64,000 nucleotides of DNA from Azospirillum halopraeferens DSM 3675 (GTDB lineage: Bacteria > Pseudomonadota > Alphaproteobacteria > Azospirillales > Azospirillaceae), in the NCBI RefSeq assembly GCF_000429625.1, contig NZ_AUCF01000016.1, positions 62,001-126,000 on the forward strand, read 5' to 3'. Below the pieces are notes generated by a model. That model saw only the letters and a list, made by a program, of their open reading frames with translations, searched no databases and was not told the origin of the DNA. The translations under genes and the position numbers were made by a program. Shown here in pieces: positions 42,874 through 51,569 of this stretch (position 1 is its first letter; each line of letters begins with the position of its first letter).

Positions 42874-43293
42874 ATGGCACCGACGCTGCGTCCCCGGATT
42901 CCCGACACCCTGCGCCCGGATCCCGTCGCGGAGATCGCCGATTTCGTCGCCCGCCTTGCCGACGACGCCGGGCGCGCCGCCCGCGCCGCGGCCGAGGGGC
43001 GGGCGCGCGACGCCCTGCTGGCGGCGGGCTCCATGCAGATGCTGCTGCGCGCCCGGGGCGACGCGCTGCGCGAGGCGCTGAGCGCCGGCCGCAGCGCCCG
43101 CGTCCCGCCCGACGTGCGCGCCGCCGTACAGGCCGCCACGCTGGCCGCCGCATCCGGTCCGCTGGCCGGCACCGCGCGGTCGGTGTGCACGCTCGCCGCC
43201 GCGGCGCGGGTGGCGCAGGCGCACCGTGACGCCATCGGCGAGGCGTTGCGTGCCCGGGCGCCGGCCCGGTCCGCCCTGCGGATCACCGTCTGA
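42874..43293 (+). CDS. Small Ala-rich helical protein in flagellar operon
   Basis: 139 residues, highly Ala/Arg-rich and predicted all-helical (VAEIADFVARLADDAGRAARAAAEGRARDALLAAGSMQMLLRARGDALREAL). No signal peptide or transmembrane segment. ATG 42874 has GGAAAGGACACGCC upstream. It lies 26 bp after the preceding small gene, so the two probably act together, perhaps as export chaperones for FlgK/FlgL. Function is unrecognised. Confidence 0.55.
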   Translation: MAPTLRPRIPDTLRPDPVAEIADFVARLADDAGRAARAAAEGRARDALLAAGSMQMLLRARGDALREALSAGRSARVPPDVRAAVQAATLAAASGPLAGTARSVCTLAAAARVAQAHRDAIGEALRARAPARSALRITV

Positions 43294-43404
43294 TACCGAC
43301 GGCATCAGAATGATGCCGTCGGTATCACCCTATCGATCAATGCAAAGCATTGATCTGTCGGGTCTCACGGCCGGAAACCAATGGAACGGATCTTTTTCCG
43401 GCCG
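43291..43404 (-). repeat. Three-hairpin dispersed element, subfamily 1, copy 2
   Basis: Reverse-oriented copy of 18992-19108. Hairpins are ACCGACGGCATCA/TGATGCCGTCGGT, GATCAATGC/GCATTGATC and GGCCGGAAA/TTTTTCCGGCC, with the core CTGTCGGGTCT in complement. It overlaps the stop of the preceding gene by a few bases and ends 21 bp before the flgK start, so it forms almost the whole flgK leader and may affect its expression. Confidence 0.85.
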
Positions 43405-43425
43405 TCTGAAGGAAGGATTACCGCC

Positions 43426-45150
43426 ATGTCCCTGCGCATTGCCGGCAGCATCGCCAACGCGGCGCTGCGGGCCAACGAGGTGGGCCTGTCGGTCGCCTCG
43501 GCGAACGTCGCCAACGTCGACACCGAGGGGTACACCCGCAAGACGGCCACCGTGGCCGCCCGCGGCACGGGCAACGGGGTGTCGTCGGTGGACGTCACCG
43601 GCATCGGCAGCACGATCGACCTGCAGCTCATGAAGACGCTGGTGGCCGCCAGGACCGGCCTCGGCGCCGCGCAGACCACCGGCGAGTGGCTGGACCGGCT
43701 GCAATCGTCCCTCGGCACCGTCGATTCCGGCACCGGGACGGCGGCGATGATCGACACCCTGGCGAACGCGCTCGCCACCTTCGCCACCTCGCCGGAAAGC
43801 GGCAGCGCCAAAGCGGTGGTCGTTCAGGATCTGGCGAATGTGGCGGCATCCCTGCGCTCCGCCTCGGCCACGGTCCAATCGATGCGCGATCAGGTCGACA
43901 ACGAGATCGCCACCACCGTGGAGGCGGTGAACCGGAACCTGGACACCATTGCCGACCTCAACGACCGGATCGTCAAAGCCAAAGCCCTGGGCAAGGACAC
44001 CGCCGACCTGGAAGACAGGCGCAATCTGGCGCTGCAGGATCTCGCCGGCCACCTGGACATCCGTTATCAGACCGATGCCAACGGACAGGTGCGCATCGCC
44101 ACCGCGTCGGGAACGGCGCTGCTGGACTCCTCCGTCCACCGGCTGTCCTACACGCCGGCGGCGTCGGTCGGCCCCGGAACCACCTTCAGCCCCATCACCG
44201 TCGACGGCAAGGACGCCACCGCGGCGATCCGGTCCGGCACGCTGGGGGCGCTGATCACCCTGCGGGACGAGACCCTGCCGGCACAGCAGGCGAGCCTCGA
44301 CACCCTGGCGCTGGCGCTGAAGGACACGCTCAACGACATCCACAACCGGGGAACCGCGGTGCCGGCGCCGCAGACCCTGACGGGCACCCGCACGGTCACC
44401 GCCGGCGACGCCCTGTCGGCCTCCGGCACGTTGCGCGTCGCGGTGACCGGAGCCAACGGCACCGCCGTGTCCGTGCAGGACTTCGATCTGTCCGGCTTCG
44501 CCACCGTGCAGGACGCCATCGACGCCCTCGACGCGGTGCCCGGCCTGTCCGCCTCCCTGTCGGCCGACGGCAAGCTGGTGCTCACCGCCGACGACGCCGC
44601 GAACGGGGTGGCGCTCGCCGGGATCGACGATGCGGTCGGCCCCGGCGGCAAGGGATTCTCCGCCTGGTTCGGGATGAACGATCTGCTGGCCGGCAGCGGC
44701 GCCGGCGATCTGAACGTGTCCGCCGCCATCGCCGCCGACAGCAGCCGGCTGGCGGCGGGTACCCTGTCCACGGACGCCGGCCTGACGGCGGGGAGCACCG
44801 CGCTCGCCAGGGGTGACGCCACCATCGCGCAGGCGCTGAGTGCGGCGTTCTCCGGGACCGTCGATTTTCCCGCCGCCGGCGGCCTGCCGGCGCGCACCAC
44901 CGGGTTCGCCGGCTACGCCGGCGCCATCGTCCAGGGCATCGCCACCGCCGCCGCCGGCGCCGCGTCGAGCCTGGAGGCGCAGAGCGCCTACACCGACGGG
45001 CTGGCCGGCCGGCTCGCCTCGCAAAGCGGCGTCAACCTCAACGAGGAGCTTGCCGCCATCCAATCCCTGCAAACGGCCTACCAGGCCGCTGCGGCGGTCA
45101 TGCAGGCGGTGCGGGACATGTTCGACACCGCGCTCGGCACGGTGCGATAG
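43426..45150 (+). CDS. flgK: Flagellar hook-filament junction protein FlgK
   Basis: 574 residues. The N-terminus is ALRANEVGLSVASANVANVDTEGYTRKTATV, with FlgK-specific LADLxxR-type helices (VEAVNRNLDTIADLNDRIVKAKALGKDTADLEDRRNLALQDLA). The C-terminus is SGVNLNEELAAIQSLQTAYQAAAAVMQAVRDMFDTAL. It forms the first junction ring on the hook. ATG 43426 follows AAGGAAGGA. An earlier in-frame ATG (43381) lies inside the dispersed element and is rejected. Confidence 0.95.
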   Translation: MSLRIAGSIANAALRANEVGLSVASANVANVDTEGYTRKTATVAARGTGNGVSSVDVTGIGSTIDLQLMKTLVAARTGLGAAQTTGEWLDRLQSSLGTVDSGTGTAAMIDTLANALATFATSPESGSAKAVVVQDLANVAASLRSASATVQSMRDQVDNEIATTVEAVNRNLDTIADLNDRIVKAKALGKDTADLEDRRNLALQDLAGHLDIRYQTDANGQVRIATASGTALLDSSVHRLSYTPAASVGPGTTFSPITVDGKDATAAIRSGTLGALITLRDETLPAQQASLDTLALALKDTLNDIHNRGTAVPAPQTLTGTRTVTAGDALSASGTLRVAVTGANGTAVSVQDFDLSGFATVQDAIDALDAVPGLSASLSADGKLVLTADDAANGVALAGIDDAVGPGGKGFSAWFGMNDLLAGSGAGDLNVSAAIAADSSRLAAGTLSTDAGLTAGSTALARGDATIAQALSAAFSGTVDFPAAGGLPARTTGFAGYAGAIVQGIATAAAGAASSLEAQSAYTDGLAGRLASQSGVNLNEELAAIQSLQTAYQAAAAVMQAVRDMFDTALGTVR

Positions 45151-45159
45151 GAGGACACC

Positions 45160-46071
45160 ATGGAACGGGTTGCCACCGCCCATCACCAGTCCCAGCTCGT
45201 CCGGTACATGCTGAAGGCGGAGGCCAACACCGCCACCGCTCAGGTGCAGGCGGCAACGGGCCTGAAATCCACCGATTACAAGGGGATCGCCGACGACAGC
45301 GGCCGCCTGATCAACCTGGAGAGCTATTACCGCCGTTCCGAACGGTACGTGGACGAGGGCGAGGTGGTCAACGGCCGCATCCAGGCCATGCACAGTGCGG
45401 TCGGCGGCATGATCGACCTCACCAACCGGGTCGAGGCCCTGGTCACCAGCCTGCAAGGAGCCGCGGGCAAGGGGGCCGAGGGCATCCGCAGTGAGGCGGC
45501 CGCCCTGCTGGAGGAGTTCGCCGCCCTGCTCAACACCCAACTGGAAGGCCGCTACCTGTTCGCCGGTGCCGTCACCGACCGCGCGCCGGTCAGCGTGAAC
45601 GGCACCGTCTATCCCCCGCCCCCCAGCCCGTCGAGCCCCGACACCGGCTATTACTCCGGCGACGGCACCATCGCCCTGTTCCGCGCCTCCGACGACCTGA
45701 TCCTCGAATACGGGGTAACGGCCGACAACCCGGCCATCGAGAAGGCGCTGCGCGCCATCAACCTGCTCGCCACCATGCCGACGGACCCGATCGACACCGA
45801 CCGGGTGAACGAGGCGGCGGAGCTGGCGGACGCGGCGTCCGACGCGCTGACGGTGGTGCAGACGCGCCTGGGTGCCACGTCGGCGACGCTGGAACGCACC
45901 ATCGACCGTCATCTGGAGGAACAGCTCGTCCTGGAAACCCGGGTGGACGACGTGCGCGCCATCGACCTGGCCGAGGCGGCGACCCGCGCGTCGCAGCTCC
46001 GGACCTCGCTTGAGGCAACCCTGAGCCTGATCCGCACCCTGGAGACGACGAATCTGCTGAAGTACCTCTGA
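45160..46071 (+). CDS. flgL: Flagellar hook-filament junction protein FlgL
   Basis: 303 residues, 9 bp after flgK. It has a flagellin-like N-terminal helix (SQLVRYMLKAEANTATAQVQAATGLKSTDYKGIADDSGRLINLES), LLNTQLEGRYLFAGAVTDRAPVS (the FlgL FAG motif) and a C-terminal helix (AATRASQLRTSLEATLSLIRTLETTNLLKYL). It forms the second junction ring, onto which flagellin assembles. Confidence 0.93.
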   Translation: MERVATAHHQSQLVRYMLKAEANTATAQVQAATGLKSTDYKGIADDSGRLINLESYYRRSERYVDEGEVVNGRIQAMHSAVGGMIDLTNRVEALVTSLQGAAGKGAEGIRSEAAALLEEFAALLNTQLEGRYLFAGAVTDRAPVSVNGTVYPPPPSPSSPDTGYYSGDGTIALFRASDDLILEYGVTADNPAIEKALRAINLLATMPTDPIDTDRVNEAAELADAASDALTVVQTRLGATSATLERTIDRHLEEQLVLETRVDDVRAIDLAEAATRASQLRTSLEATLSLIRTLETTNLLKYL

Positions 46072-46080
46072 TACGGCCGG

Positions 46081-46099
46081 AAAAAACCGCGCCAGCTTT
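46081..46099 (+). promoter_or_regulatory. Shared A6-N2-GCGCCAGCTTT motif upstream of flagellin
   Basis: The same 19-nt pattern occurs upstream of flgD (40467-40485), here 100 bp before the flagellin start. It is preceded by a TGATACGGCCGG stretch resembling the end of the dispersed elements. It may be a promoter or binding site for flagellar control. Not matched to a known sigma consensus. Confidence 0.45.
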
Positions 46100-46198
46100 C
46101 CCCCGTCCGTCCGTGGAAACAGCAAGGGCCGGCTTCGTCGACCCTTCCGCCGCCGGGCCGGCCCCGCGGCCGGCCCGCCCATCCAGGAGACTGAAATC

Positions 46199-47023
46199 AT
46201 GCCCGTCATCTCGACCAACACGGCGGCCAATTCGGCCCTGCGCTATCTCAACATCAATTCCGAGAACCAGGCGAATTCGGTGTCGAAGATCGCCAGCGGT
46301 TCGCGCATCACCAAGGCGTCGGACGATGCGGCCGGCCTGGCGGTCGGCACCTCGCTGATCTCCGACGTGACGGTGCTGAAACAGGCGGCAACCAACGCGT
46401 CCCACGGGTCCTCGATCCTTCAGACCGCCGACGGCGGCATGTCGCGGATCTCCGACATCGTGCAGCGCATGCGTTCGCTCGCCACCCAGGCCATGTCGGG
46501 GGCGGTGACCGACACCGAGCGCGGCTATCTGAACGCCGAGTTCCAGCAGCTCATCGAAGAAATCAGCGGCATCGCCAGCGGCACCCGCTTCAACGACGAC
46601 CCGCTGCTCGACGGCACCGGCAACTGGGCGACCGGCATCGACTTCCGGGTGGGAACGGAGGCGACCGACGTCATCACCGTCTCCATCGCCGACGTCAGCG
46701 CCACCGGCCTCGCCATCAATGCGCTGGACGTCACCACCGCCGCCACGGCCGGCGCCGCCCTGACCGCCCTGGACACGGCGGTGGAGACCCTGTCGAACTC
46801 CCGGGCCCAGGTGGGCGCCCTGATCTCGCGCTTCGAATTCCGCGGCGCCATGCTCGCCACCACCATCGAGAACACCGAGGCGGCGCAGTCGGCGATCATG
46901 GACGTGGACGTCGCCGCGGAGCAGGCGAAGCTGGCGTCCACCAAGGTGCTGACCCAGGCGGCCATCGCCGTCCTCTCCCAGGCCAACGAGATGCCGCAGA
47001 ACCTTTTGTCGCTGCTGCGGTAA
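46199..47023 (+). CDS. Flagellin (lateral-type, short)
   Basis: 274 residues with the conserved flagellin ends: ISTNTAANSALRYLNINSENQANSVSKIASGSRITKASDDAAGLAVG and SRFEFRGAMLATTIENTEAAQSAIMDVDVAAEQAKLASTKVLTQAAIAVLSQANEMPQNLLSLLR. The variable middle is very short (about 60 residues), as in lateral flagellins of alphaproteobacteria. It forms the filament after export. Monocistronic context: 127 bp upstream with the shared motif, and a hairpin at 47039-47062 downstream. Confidence 0.95.
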   Translation: MPVISTNTAANSALRYLNINSENQANSVSKIASGSRITKASDDAAGLAVGTSLISDVTVLKQAATNASHGSSILQTADGGMSRISDIVQRMRSLATQAMSGAVTDTERGYLNAEFQQLIEEISGIASGTRFNDDPLLDGTGNWATGIDFRVGTEATDVITVSIADVSATGLAINALDVTTAATAGAALTALDTAVETLSNSRAQVGALISRFEFRGAMLATTIENTEAAQSAIMDVDVAAEQAKLASTKVLTQAAIAVLSQANEMPQNLLSLLR

Positions 47024-47038
47024 TCCGCTGCCGGCTTC

Positions 47039-47062
47039 CTCCCCCGGCCATGTCCGGGGGAG
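47039..47062 (+). terminator. Hairpin after flagellin gene
   Basis: 9-bp stem CTCCCCCGG/CCGGGGGAG with a 6-nt loop, 15 bp after the flagellin stop. No T-run, but the position suits partial termination or 3' stabilisation of the abundant flagellin mRNA. Confidence 0.6.
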
Positions 47063-47089
47063 CCACCCACCGACCGGGGGCGTCGCACC

Positions 47090-48757
47090 ATGACGGAGAT
47101 CTCGACCAACTACACCGCTTCCACCGGGACGTCGGCGCTGACGGCGTCGAACTCGGGCACCGGCATCGACTATTCCGCGCTGATTGAAGCCGCGGTGGCG
47201 AAGCGGCTGATGCCGGCCGACCGCATCGACAGCCGGATCACGGCGAATGAGACGAAGATCTCCGCCTACAGCGACCTGATGGCCAAACTTCAGGCGATGA
47301 ACGGGGCGATCGACGGGCTGCGCAACCGCACCGCCTCCTCCGGCGCCACAAACAATCTGTTCGACCTGCGCGCGGCCTACCTGTCGAACACGTCGGCCAT
47401 GGCGGTGACCGTGGCGCCCGGCACCGAGACCGGGGTCCACGCGGTGGAGGTGGTGCAGCTCGCTACCCGCCACAAGGTCGCCGCCACCGCGATGCCGAGC
47501 CGGACCGATGCGCTGGGCCTGACGGGTCCGTTCACGCTGGGCGTGGAGGGCGGCACCGCGGTGACCATCACGGTCGATGCGGGCATGTCGCTGACCGACC
47601 TGCGCGATGCCATCAACGCGCAGAAGGGGACCGCCGGCGTCACCGCCAGCATCGTCAACGTCACCGGGAACGAATTCCGGCTGATCCTGACCGCCAACGA
47701 CTCCGGCAAGCCGATCGCGGCGAGCGATGGCGGCGGCGGTGTGCTCACCGGCCTCGGCCTCATCGGCGACGACGGCACGTTCACCGACGAACTGACGGCG
47801 GCACAGAATGCCGTCATCCGCATCGACGGGGTGGAGGTCACGCGCAGCACCAACACCATCACCGATGCCCTGGAAGGGATCACCATCGATCTCTACGCCG
47901 CCACGCCGGGCGAGACGATCACGGTGGAGGTGTCGGAGGACCTGGCGTCGATCAAGGCCGCCATCACCGGCTTCGTCGACGCCTACAACGACTATCGCGC
48001 TTTCGTCGTCGCCCAGCAGGCAACCACCTCCCGTGGCACCCGCAGCGACGAAGCCGTCCTGTTTTCCGACAGCCTGCTGCGCCAGATCAACAGCGCCGTG
48101 TACGACGTCCTCAACACCTCCGTGACGACCGCGGACGGCGCGCTCTCGCTCGCCGGCCTCGGCATCCGGTTCAGGAACGACAACACGCTGACCATCGACG
48201 AGACCGCGCTCAACGCCGCCCTGACCGGCAACATCGACGGGGTGCGCCAACTGCTGGGGCTGGAGATGACCGGCTCCTCCGCCGACATCCGGCTGCTGCG
48301 CTACGACAAGGCCCTCGGCCGGTCGGCCTTCACCCTGGACATCACCATGAACGAGGACGGCACGATCGCCTCGGCCACGGTCGACGGTGACGACTCCCTG
48401 TTCCGCGTCAGCGGCAACCGCATCATCGGCAACGACGGCACCGCCGTCGCCGGCCTGGTGCTGGTCTACAGCGGCACCGGGGGCAGCGTCGACCTCTCGT
48501 TCTCACAGGGGCTCGCCGATCGCCTCTACACGGCGCTGGCCGGGTACGCCGACGAGCGCACCGGAACCATCGCCACGGTGATCGGCCAGATGCAGACCGA
48601 CAACGCGTCGATGCAGACCCGCTCCGACACCATCCGCAGCAGCGCCGAGACCTACCGCGCCCATCTGACCTCCTACTACGCCCGTCTGGAAGCGGCGGCC
48701 GAACAGGCGGCGCTGTTGCTCAGACAGCTCACCTACAAGACCGGCAACGACGACTGA
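47090..48757 (+). CDS. fliD: Flagellar filament cap protein FliD
   Basis: 555 residues. FliD_N (GTGIDYSALIEAAVAKRLMPADRIDSRITANETKISAYSDLMAKLQAMNGAI), FliD_C (about 280-540, with FVDAYNDYRAFVVAQQATTSRG and SLAGLGIRFRNDNTLTIDE) and a C-terminal helix ending YYARLEAAAEQAALLLRQLTY. It caps the filament and folds flagellin monomers at the tip. Lies 66 bp after flagellin. Confidence 0.93.
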   Translation: MTEISTNYTASTGTSALTASNSGTGIDYSALIEAAVAKRLMPADRIDSRITANETKISAYSDLMAKLQAMNGAIDGLRNRTASSGATNNLFDLRAAYLSNTSAMAVTVAPGTETGVHAVEVVQLATRHKVAATAMPSRTDALGLTGPFTLGVEGGTAVTITVDAGMSLTDLRDAINAQKGTAGVTASIVNVTGNEFRLILTANDSGKPIAASDGGGGVLTGLGLIGDDGTFTDELTAAQNAVIRIDGVEVTRSTNTITDALEGITIDLYAATPGETITVEVSEDLASIKAAITGFVDAYNDYRAFVVAQQATTSRGTRSDEAVLFSDSLLRQINSAVYDVLNTSVTTADGALSLAGLGIRFRNDNTLTIDETALNAALTGNIDGVRQLLGLEMTGSSADIRLLRYDKALGRSAFTLDITMNEDGTIASATVDGDDSLFRVSGNRIIGNDGTAVAGLVLVYSGTGGSVDLSFSQGLADRLYTALAGYADERTGTIATVIGQMQTDNASMQTRSDTIRSSAETYRAHLTSYYARLEAAAEQAALLLRQLTYKTGNDD

Positions 48758-48845
48758 TACGGCCGGGACATGATCCGTTCCATTGGTTTGCGGCCGTGAA
48801 ACCCGACAGATCAATGCCGTGGCATCGGCCGACAGGGTCATGCCG
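48755..48845 (+). repeat. Three-hairpin dispersed element, subfamily 1, copy 3 (partial)
   Basis: Begins in the fliD stop codon. It contains the conserved ATCCGTTCCATTGGTTTGCGGCCGTG-type first module and the core AACCCGACAGATCAATGCC, then a degenerate hairpin 2; the third hairpin is missing. It matches 18992 and the complement of 43291 over the first two modules. Sits between fliD and the fliS-like gene. Confidence 0.8.
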
Positions 48846-48864
48846 TTATTGAAGGACCAGCGCC

Positions 48865-49353
48865 ATGACGCACCCCACTGCGACCCTGACCCGGGCGCTC
48901 GCCGCCTACGCCACCGCCAACAGCACGGCCATCCCGCCGCTGGTTGCCGTCGTGCGCCTCTACGAACGGGCATTGACCCATTTCCACCTGGCGCGCGACG
49001 CCGCGCGCGAGGGCCGCTTCGACGCCCACCACAACGCCGTCGATCGCGCCGTCATCATTCTGGCGGGGCTTGATTCCATCCTGGATCCGGTCAAAGGTGG
49101 AGACGTTGCACGGACGTTGCGGGACTTCTACCGATCCCTGATCCGGCAGGCCGGCATCGCCGCCGCCCGACGGGATCCGGTGGCCGCGACCGAGGCCATC
49201 ATCGGCCAGCTCGCCGTCATGGCGAAGGCATGGCAGACCATCGCCGCAGAACGCGGCGGGTCCAACGCCAGCACCGGGGCTCCGGCCAAAGGGCCGCACG
49301 CATCCGGGATCGGGAGATCCATGGATCATGCGCGCGGAGGGATGTTTGGCTGA
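48865..49353 (+). CDS. FliS-like flagellar chaperone
   Basis: 162 residues. The helical core resembles FliS, the cytoplasmic chaperone that prevents premature flagellin polymerisation: LTRALAAYATANSTAIPPLVAVVRLYERALTHFHLARDAAREGRFDAHHNAVDRAVIILAGLDSILDP. Position directly after fliD is the usual one. The C-terminal 35 residues are low-complexity and not family-like. GAAGGACCAGCGCC precedes the ATG. Its end overlaps the start of the ECF sigma gene, so expression may be coupled. Confidence 0.8.
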   Translation: MTHPTATLTRALAAYATANSTAIPPLVAVVRLYERALTHFHLARDAAREGRFDAHHNAVDRAVIILAGLDSILDPVKGGDVARTLRDFYRSLIRQAGIAAARRDPVAATEAIIGQLAVMAKAWQTIAAERGGSNASTGAPAKGPHASGIGRSMDHARGGMFG

Positions 49354-49972
49354 GACCGGGTGCGTCGATGCGACGGCGCCGGACTCCCGCAGCAGCGGCG
49401 TTGCCGGGGAAGAGACCGACGAGGTCCTGATGGCGCGCATCCGCGCCGGCGACCGGGCGGCCTACCGCGTTCTCGTGCAACGCCACCTCAGGCGCACCTA
49501 CGTGCTGGCGCGCCGCATGTCCGGCAGCGACAGCGAGGCCGAGGACATCGTGCAGGACGCCCTGTTGCAGGTCTGGCAGCGGCGCGCCCATTGGACCGAC
49601 GAGGGGGCCCGCTTCACCACCTGGCTCTACCGGGTGGTGGTGAACCGCTGCGTCGATTACCGCCGCCGCCCGGCCGGCGAGGATCTGGATGCGGTGGACG
49701 AACGGGCGGACGGGGCGCCCGATGCGGTCAGCACCATCCAGCGCCGCCAGGTCGCGGCGCGCCTGCGGGACGCCCGAGAGAAGCTGCCGGCGCAGCAGCG
49801 CGCGGCGCTGGCCCTGTTCTATTACGAGGGCCTGAGCAACGCCGAGGTCGCATCCGTTATGCAAATCAGCGTGACTGCGGTAGAGTCGCTTCTGAAGCGC
49901 GCCCGCCAGCAGCTCCGCATCCTGCTGCGGGCCAGCGCCGCCGCCGCCAGGGACAGCTTCGATGACGGATGA
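49328..49972 (+). CDS. ECF-type sigma factor (module 1)
   Basis: Up to 214 residues. Region 2 is AAYRVLVQRHLRRTYVLARRMSGSDSEAEDIVQDALLQVWQRRAHWTDEGARFTTWLYRVVVNRCVDYRRR. Region 4 is KLPAQQRAALALFYYEGLSNAEVASVMQISVTAVESLLKRARQQLR. The first 30 residues before LMARIRAGD are not conserved. A TTG at 49346 with GGAGGGA just upstream may be the true start. The gene overlaps the small acidic protein at 49962 by 11 bp. Adjacent to the flagellar locus, but its regulon is unknown. Confidence 0.9.
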   Translation: MRAEGCLAETGCVDATAPDSRSSGVAGEETDEVLMARIRAGDRAAYRVLVQRHLRRTYVLARRMSGSDSEAEDIVQDALLQVWQRRAHWTDEGARFTTWLYRVVVNRCVDYRRRPAGEDLDAVDERADGAPDAVSTIQRRQVAARLRDAREKLPAQQRAALALFYYEGLSNAEVASVMQISVTAVESLLKRARQQLRILLRASAAAARDSFDDG

Positions 49973-50243
49973 CGAGTTTCGCGCGCTGCTCGACCGCCAC
50001 GGCGGCGATCCGGAACGCTGGCCGCGCCCGACGCTGGGGCAGGCGCGCCGCCTGCTGGCCCGATCGCCCGTCGCCCGGGCGATGCTGGACGAGATGGTGG
50101 CGATCGAACTGGCCCTTGCGGAATCGGACTGCGAGCCCGCCGCCGATCTCGCCGACCGGATCTTCGACGCCGCTTTCGGCACCGACGCCGCGCCCGGCGA
50201 CGGCGTTGCCGGAACACCGGAACACCGCCGCGACGTCATGTGA
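49962..50243 (+). CDS. Small anti-sigma-like partner of ECF module 1
   Basis: 93 residues. The N-terminus (DEFRALLDRHGGDPERWPRPTLGQARRLLARSP) is related in pattern to the start of the protein at 52139 (KEFNHCADLYGGAIDRWPAPHRGEAMSLLR). That protein is also encoded directly after an ECF sigma gene and has a membrane span. This copy has no membrane span, so it is either a soluble anti-sigma factor or a shortened relative. Overlaps the sigma gene by 11 bp. Confidence 0.7.
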   Translation: MTDDEFRALLDRHGGDPERWPRPTLGQARRLLARSPVARAMLDEMVAIELALAESDCEPAADLADRIFDAAFGTDAAPGDGVAGTPEHRRDVM

Positions 50244-50251
50244 TTCCCGCG

Positions 50252-51283
50252 TCAATGGGGCTTCGACACGCCCGGCGTGGCACGGCGGCCGGCGGTTTGC
50301 CGGCGGGCCGGGGCGGGTGCCGCGGCCGCGGCGGAGCGGGCGAGCGCGACCGCGCGGCCCAGCTCCCGCGCGATGCGGGCGAGCGCGTCCGCCGGGCACG
50401 CGCCGGGCCGCGGGGTGAAGACGCGCATGGTGGGGTAGCGGAGGCCGGCGTCCCTGCCCGGCCGGTCGCGCTCTCCGAAGCGCCACACCGGAACGCCCAG
50501 GGCACCGGCCAGCTCCGCCACCGAGTTGGCGGGAGCGATCACCAGGTCCAGGTTGGCGACCAGCGCCGCCGTGTTCTCCACGTCGCTTGCCAGGTCGAGC
50601 CGGCACATCTGGTAGATCGGCGTGCCGTACCGGCCTTCCGCCCGCTCGATCTCGGCGTCGCAGTCGTCGTGCTGCAGGTTCACGAAGGTGACGCCCGGCA
50701 CCGTCAGCACCGGCCCCCACGCCTCCGGCGCCACACAGTTCCATTGGCGGGCCGGCGTCATGAAGCGGCTGCGCCAGGCGATGCCGACCCGCAGCCCGTC
50801 GGCCAGACCGTCGACCCGTATGCGCCAGTCCAACAGGCGACCGCCGTCCGGGAACAGCCACGACGACCGCGGCGGGAACGCCGGCAGGACCGGCCGCAGC
50901 AGCCCCGGCAGCGATCCCGCGGGGATGTGGACGTCGCATTCCACCCCCTCGATGACGGGACGGCCCCGCACGGGCTGCTCGGCCCGCACCACGGCGCGGG
51001 GGAAGGAGCGGGAAAACAGCGGCACCAGGCGGCGGTCGCATTCGATGATCACCTGCGCCGCCCGGCGGATGGCGTCGGCGTAGCAGGAGGCGGACAGGAA
51101 CTCGTCCCCCGCCCCCTGTTCGCGCCAGATGAACAGCCGTTTGCCCTCCAGGGGCTCGCCCGCCCATTGCGGAATGGCGAAGCGCCGTTGCCGCCCGGCG
51201 CGGCCGATCTCGAAGCGGCGGTCGCAGGTCTGCCAGCCGCCCGCCATGGGACCGTCGGTCCCGGATCCGTCCGCGGTGTTCAT
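50252..51283 (-). CDS. Glycosyltransferase-like protein (GT9/ADP-heptose-transferase-like fold), flagellin-locus type
   Basis: 343 residues from ATG 51283. It resembles the C-terminal catalytic part of TPR-glycosyltransferases found near flagellin genes: EPLEGKRLFIWREQGAGDEFLSASCYADAIRRAAQVIIECDRRLVPLFSRSFP, VGIAWRSRF, FVNLQHDDCDAEIERAE and LDLVIAPANSVAELAGALGVPVWRFGERDRPG. The TPR half is absent. It is probably a cytoplasmic transferase that glycosylates flagellin or another surface structure. It lies opposite in strand, between the two ECF modules. A longer frame upstream reaches 51559 through a 15-bp tandem repeat and is not family-like. Confidence 0.75.
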   Translation of the reverse strand: MNTADGSGTDGPMAGGWQTCDRRFEIGRAGRQRRFAIPQWAGEPLEGKRLFIWREQGAGDEFLSASCYADAIRRAAQVIIECDRRLVPLFSRSFPRAVVRAEQPVRGRPVIEGVECDVHIPAGSLPGLLRPVLPAFPPRSSWLFPDGGRLLDWRIRVDGLADGLRVGIAWRSRFMTPARQWNCVAPEAWGPVLTVPGVTFVNLQHDDCDAEIERAEGRYGTPIYQMCRLDLASDVENTAALVANLDLVIAPANSVAELAGALGVPVWRFGERDRPGRDAGLRYPTMRVFTPRPGACPADALARIARELGRAVALARSAAAAAPAPARRQTAGRRATPGVSKPH

Positions 51284-51300
51284 GAACCGGTTGCGTCCTT

Positions 51301-51345
51301 CCGTTGGGAATCCGGCCGTTGAGAATCCGGCCGTTGGGAACCGGG
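51301..51345. repeat. Three tandem 15-bp repeats
   Basis: Three consecutive copies of CCGTTGGGAATCCGG with one or two changes, just upstream of the glycosyltransferase-like start on the minus strand. If translated as an N-terminal extension they would give repeating TAGFP/S; more likely a leader feature. Confidence 0.7.
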
Positions 51346-51569
51346 GGCAAGGGGCCGGCGGAGTCCGCCGTCCGGCCCCTCGCGGTCCGATGACCGGTTT
51401 GACGCGTCGCCGGCCGGAGTCCAGCGCTCGCATGAAAGAAAAATTCCGACAATAAGTCGAAAATTTTCGCCGTGGGGCGCTGGAAGTGCGCCGGCGGGGC
51501 GTATCATGGGGACACACCCCGCGGCGGCCCGGCCCGCCCGGCGGAGACACCGGGCACAAGGGACGTCGC

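Noticed and set aside
43381-43425. Upstream ATG extending flgK by 15 codons
   Set aside because: The extension lies in the dispersed element and lacks a ribosome site; ATG 43426 has AAGGAAGGA and matches FlgK starts.
43330-46230. 966-codon minus-strand frame opposite flgK and flgL
   Set aside because: Antisense shadow; flgK and flgL on the plus strand have diagnostic motifs.
26704-47023. Arabinosylation of flagellin by the nearby DPA operon
   Set aside because: Proximity is suggestive, but a lipid-linked donor is used outside the cytoplasm while flagellin is exported directly; no linking transferase is seen.
51284-51559. Longer start for the glycosyltransferase-like gene
   Set aside because: The added region is Arg/Pro-rich, contains a 15-bp tandem repeat and has no family similarity; ATG 51283 has a GGAAGGA upstream.
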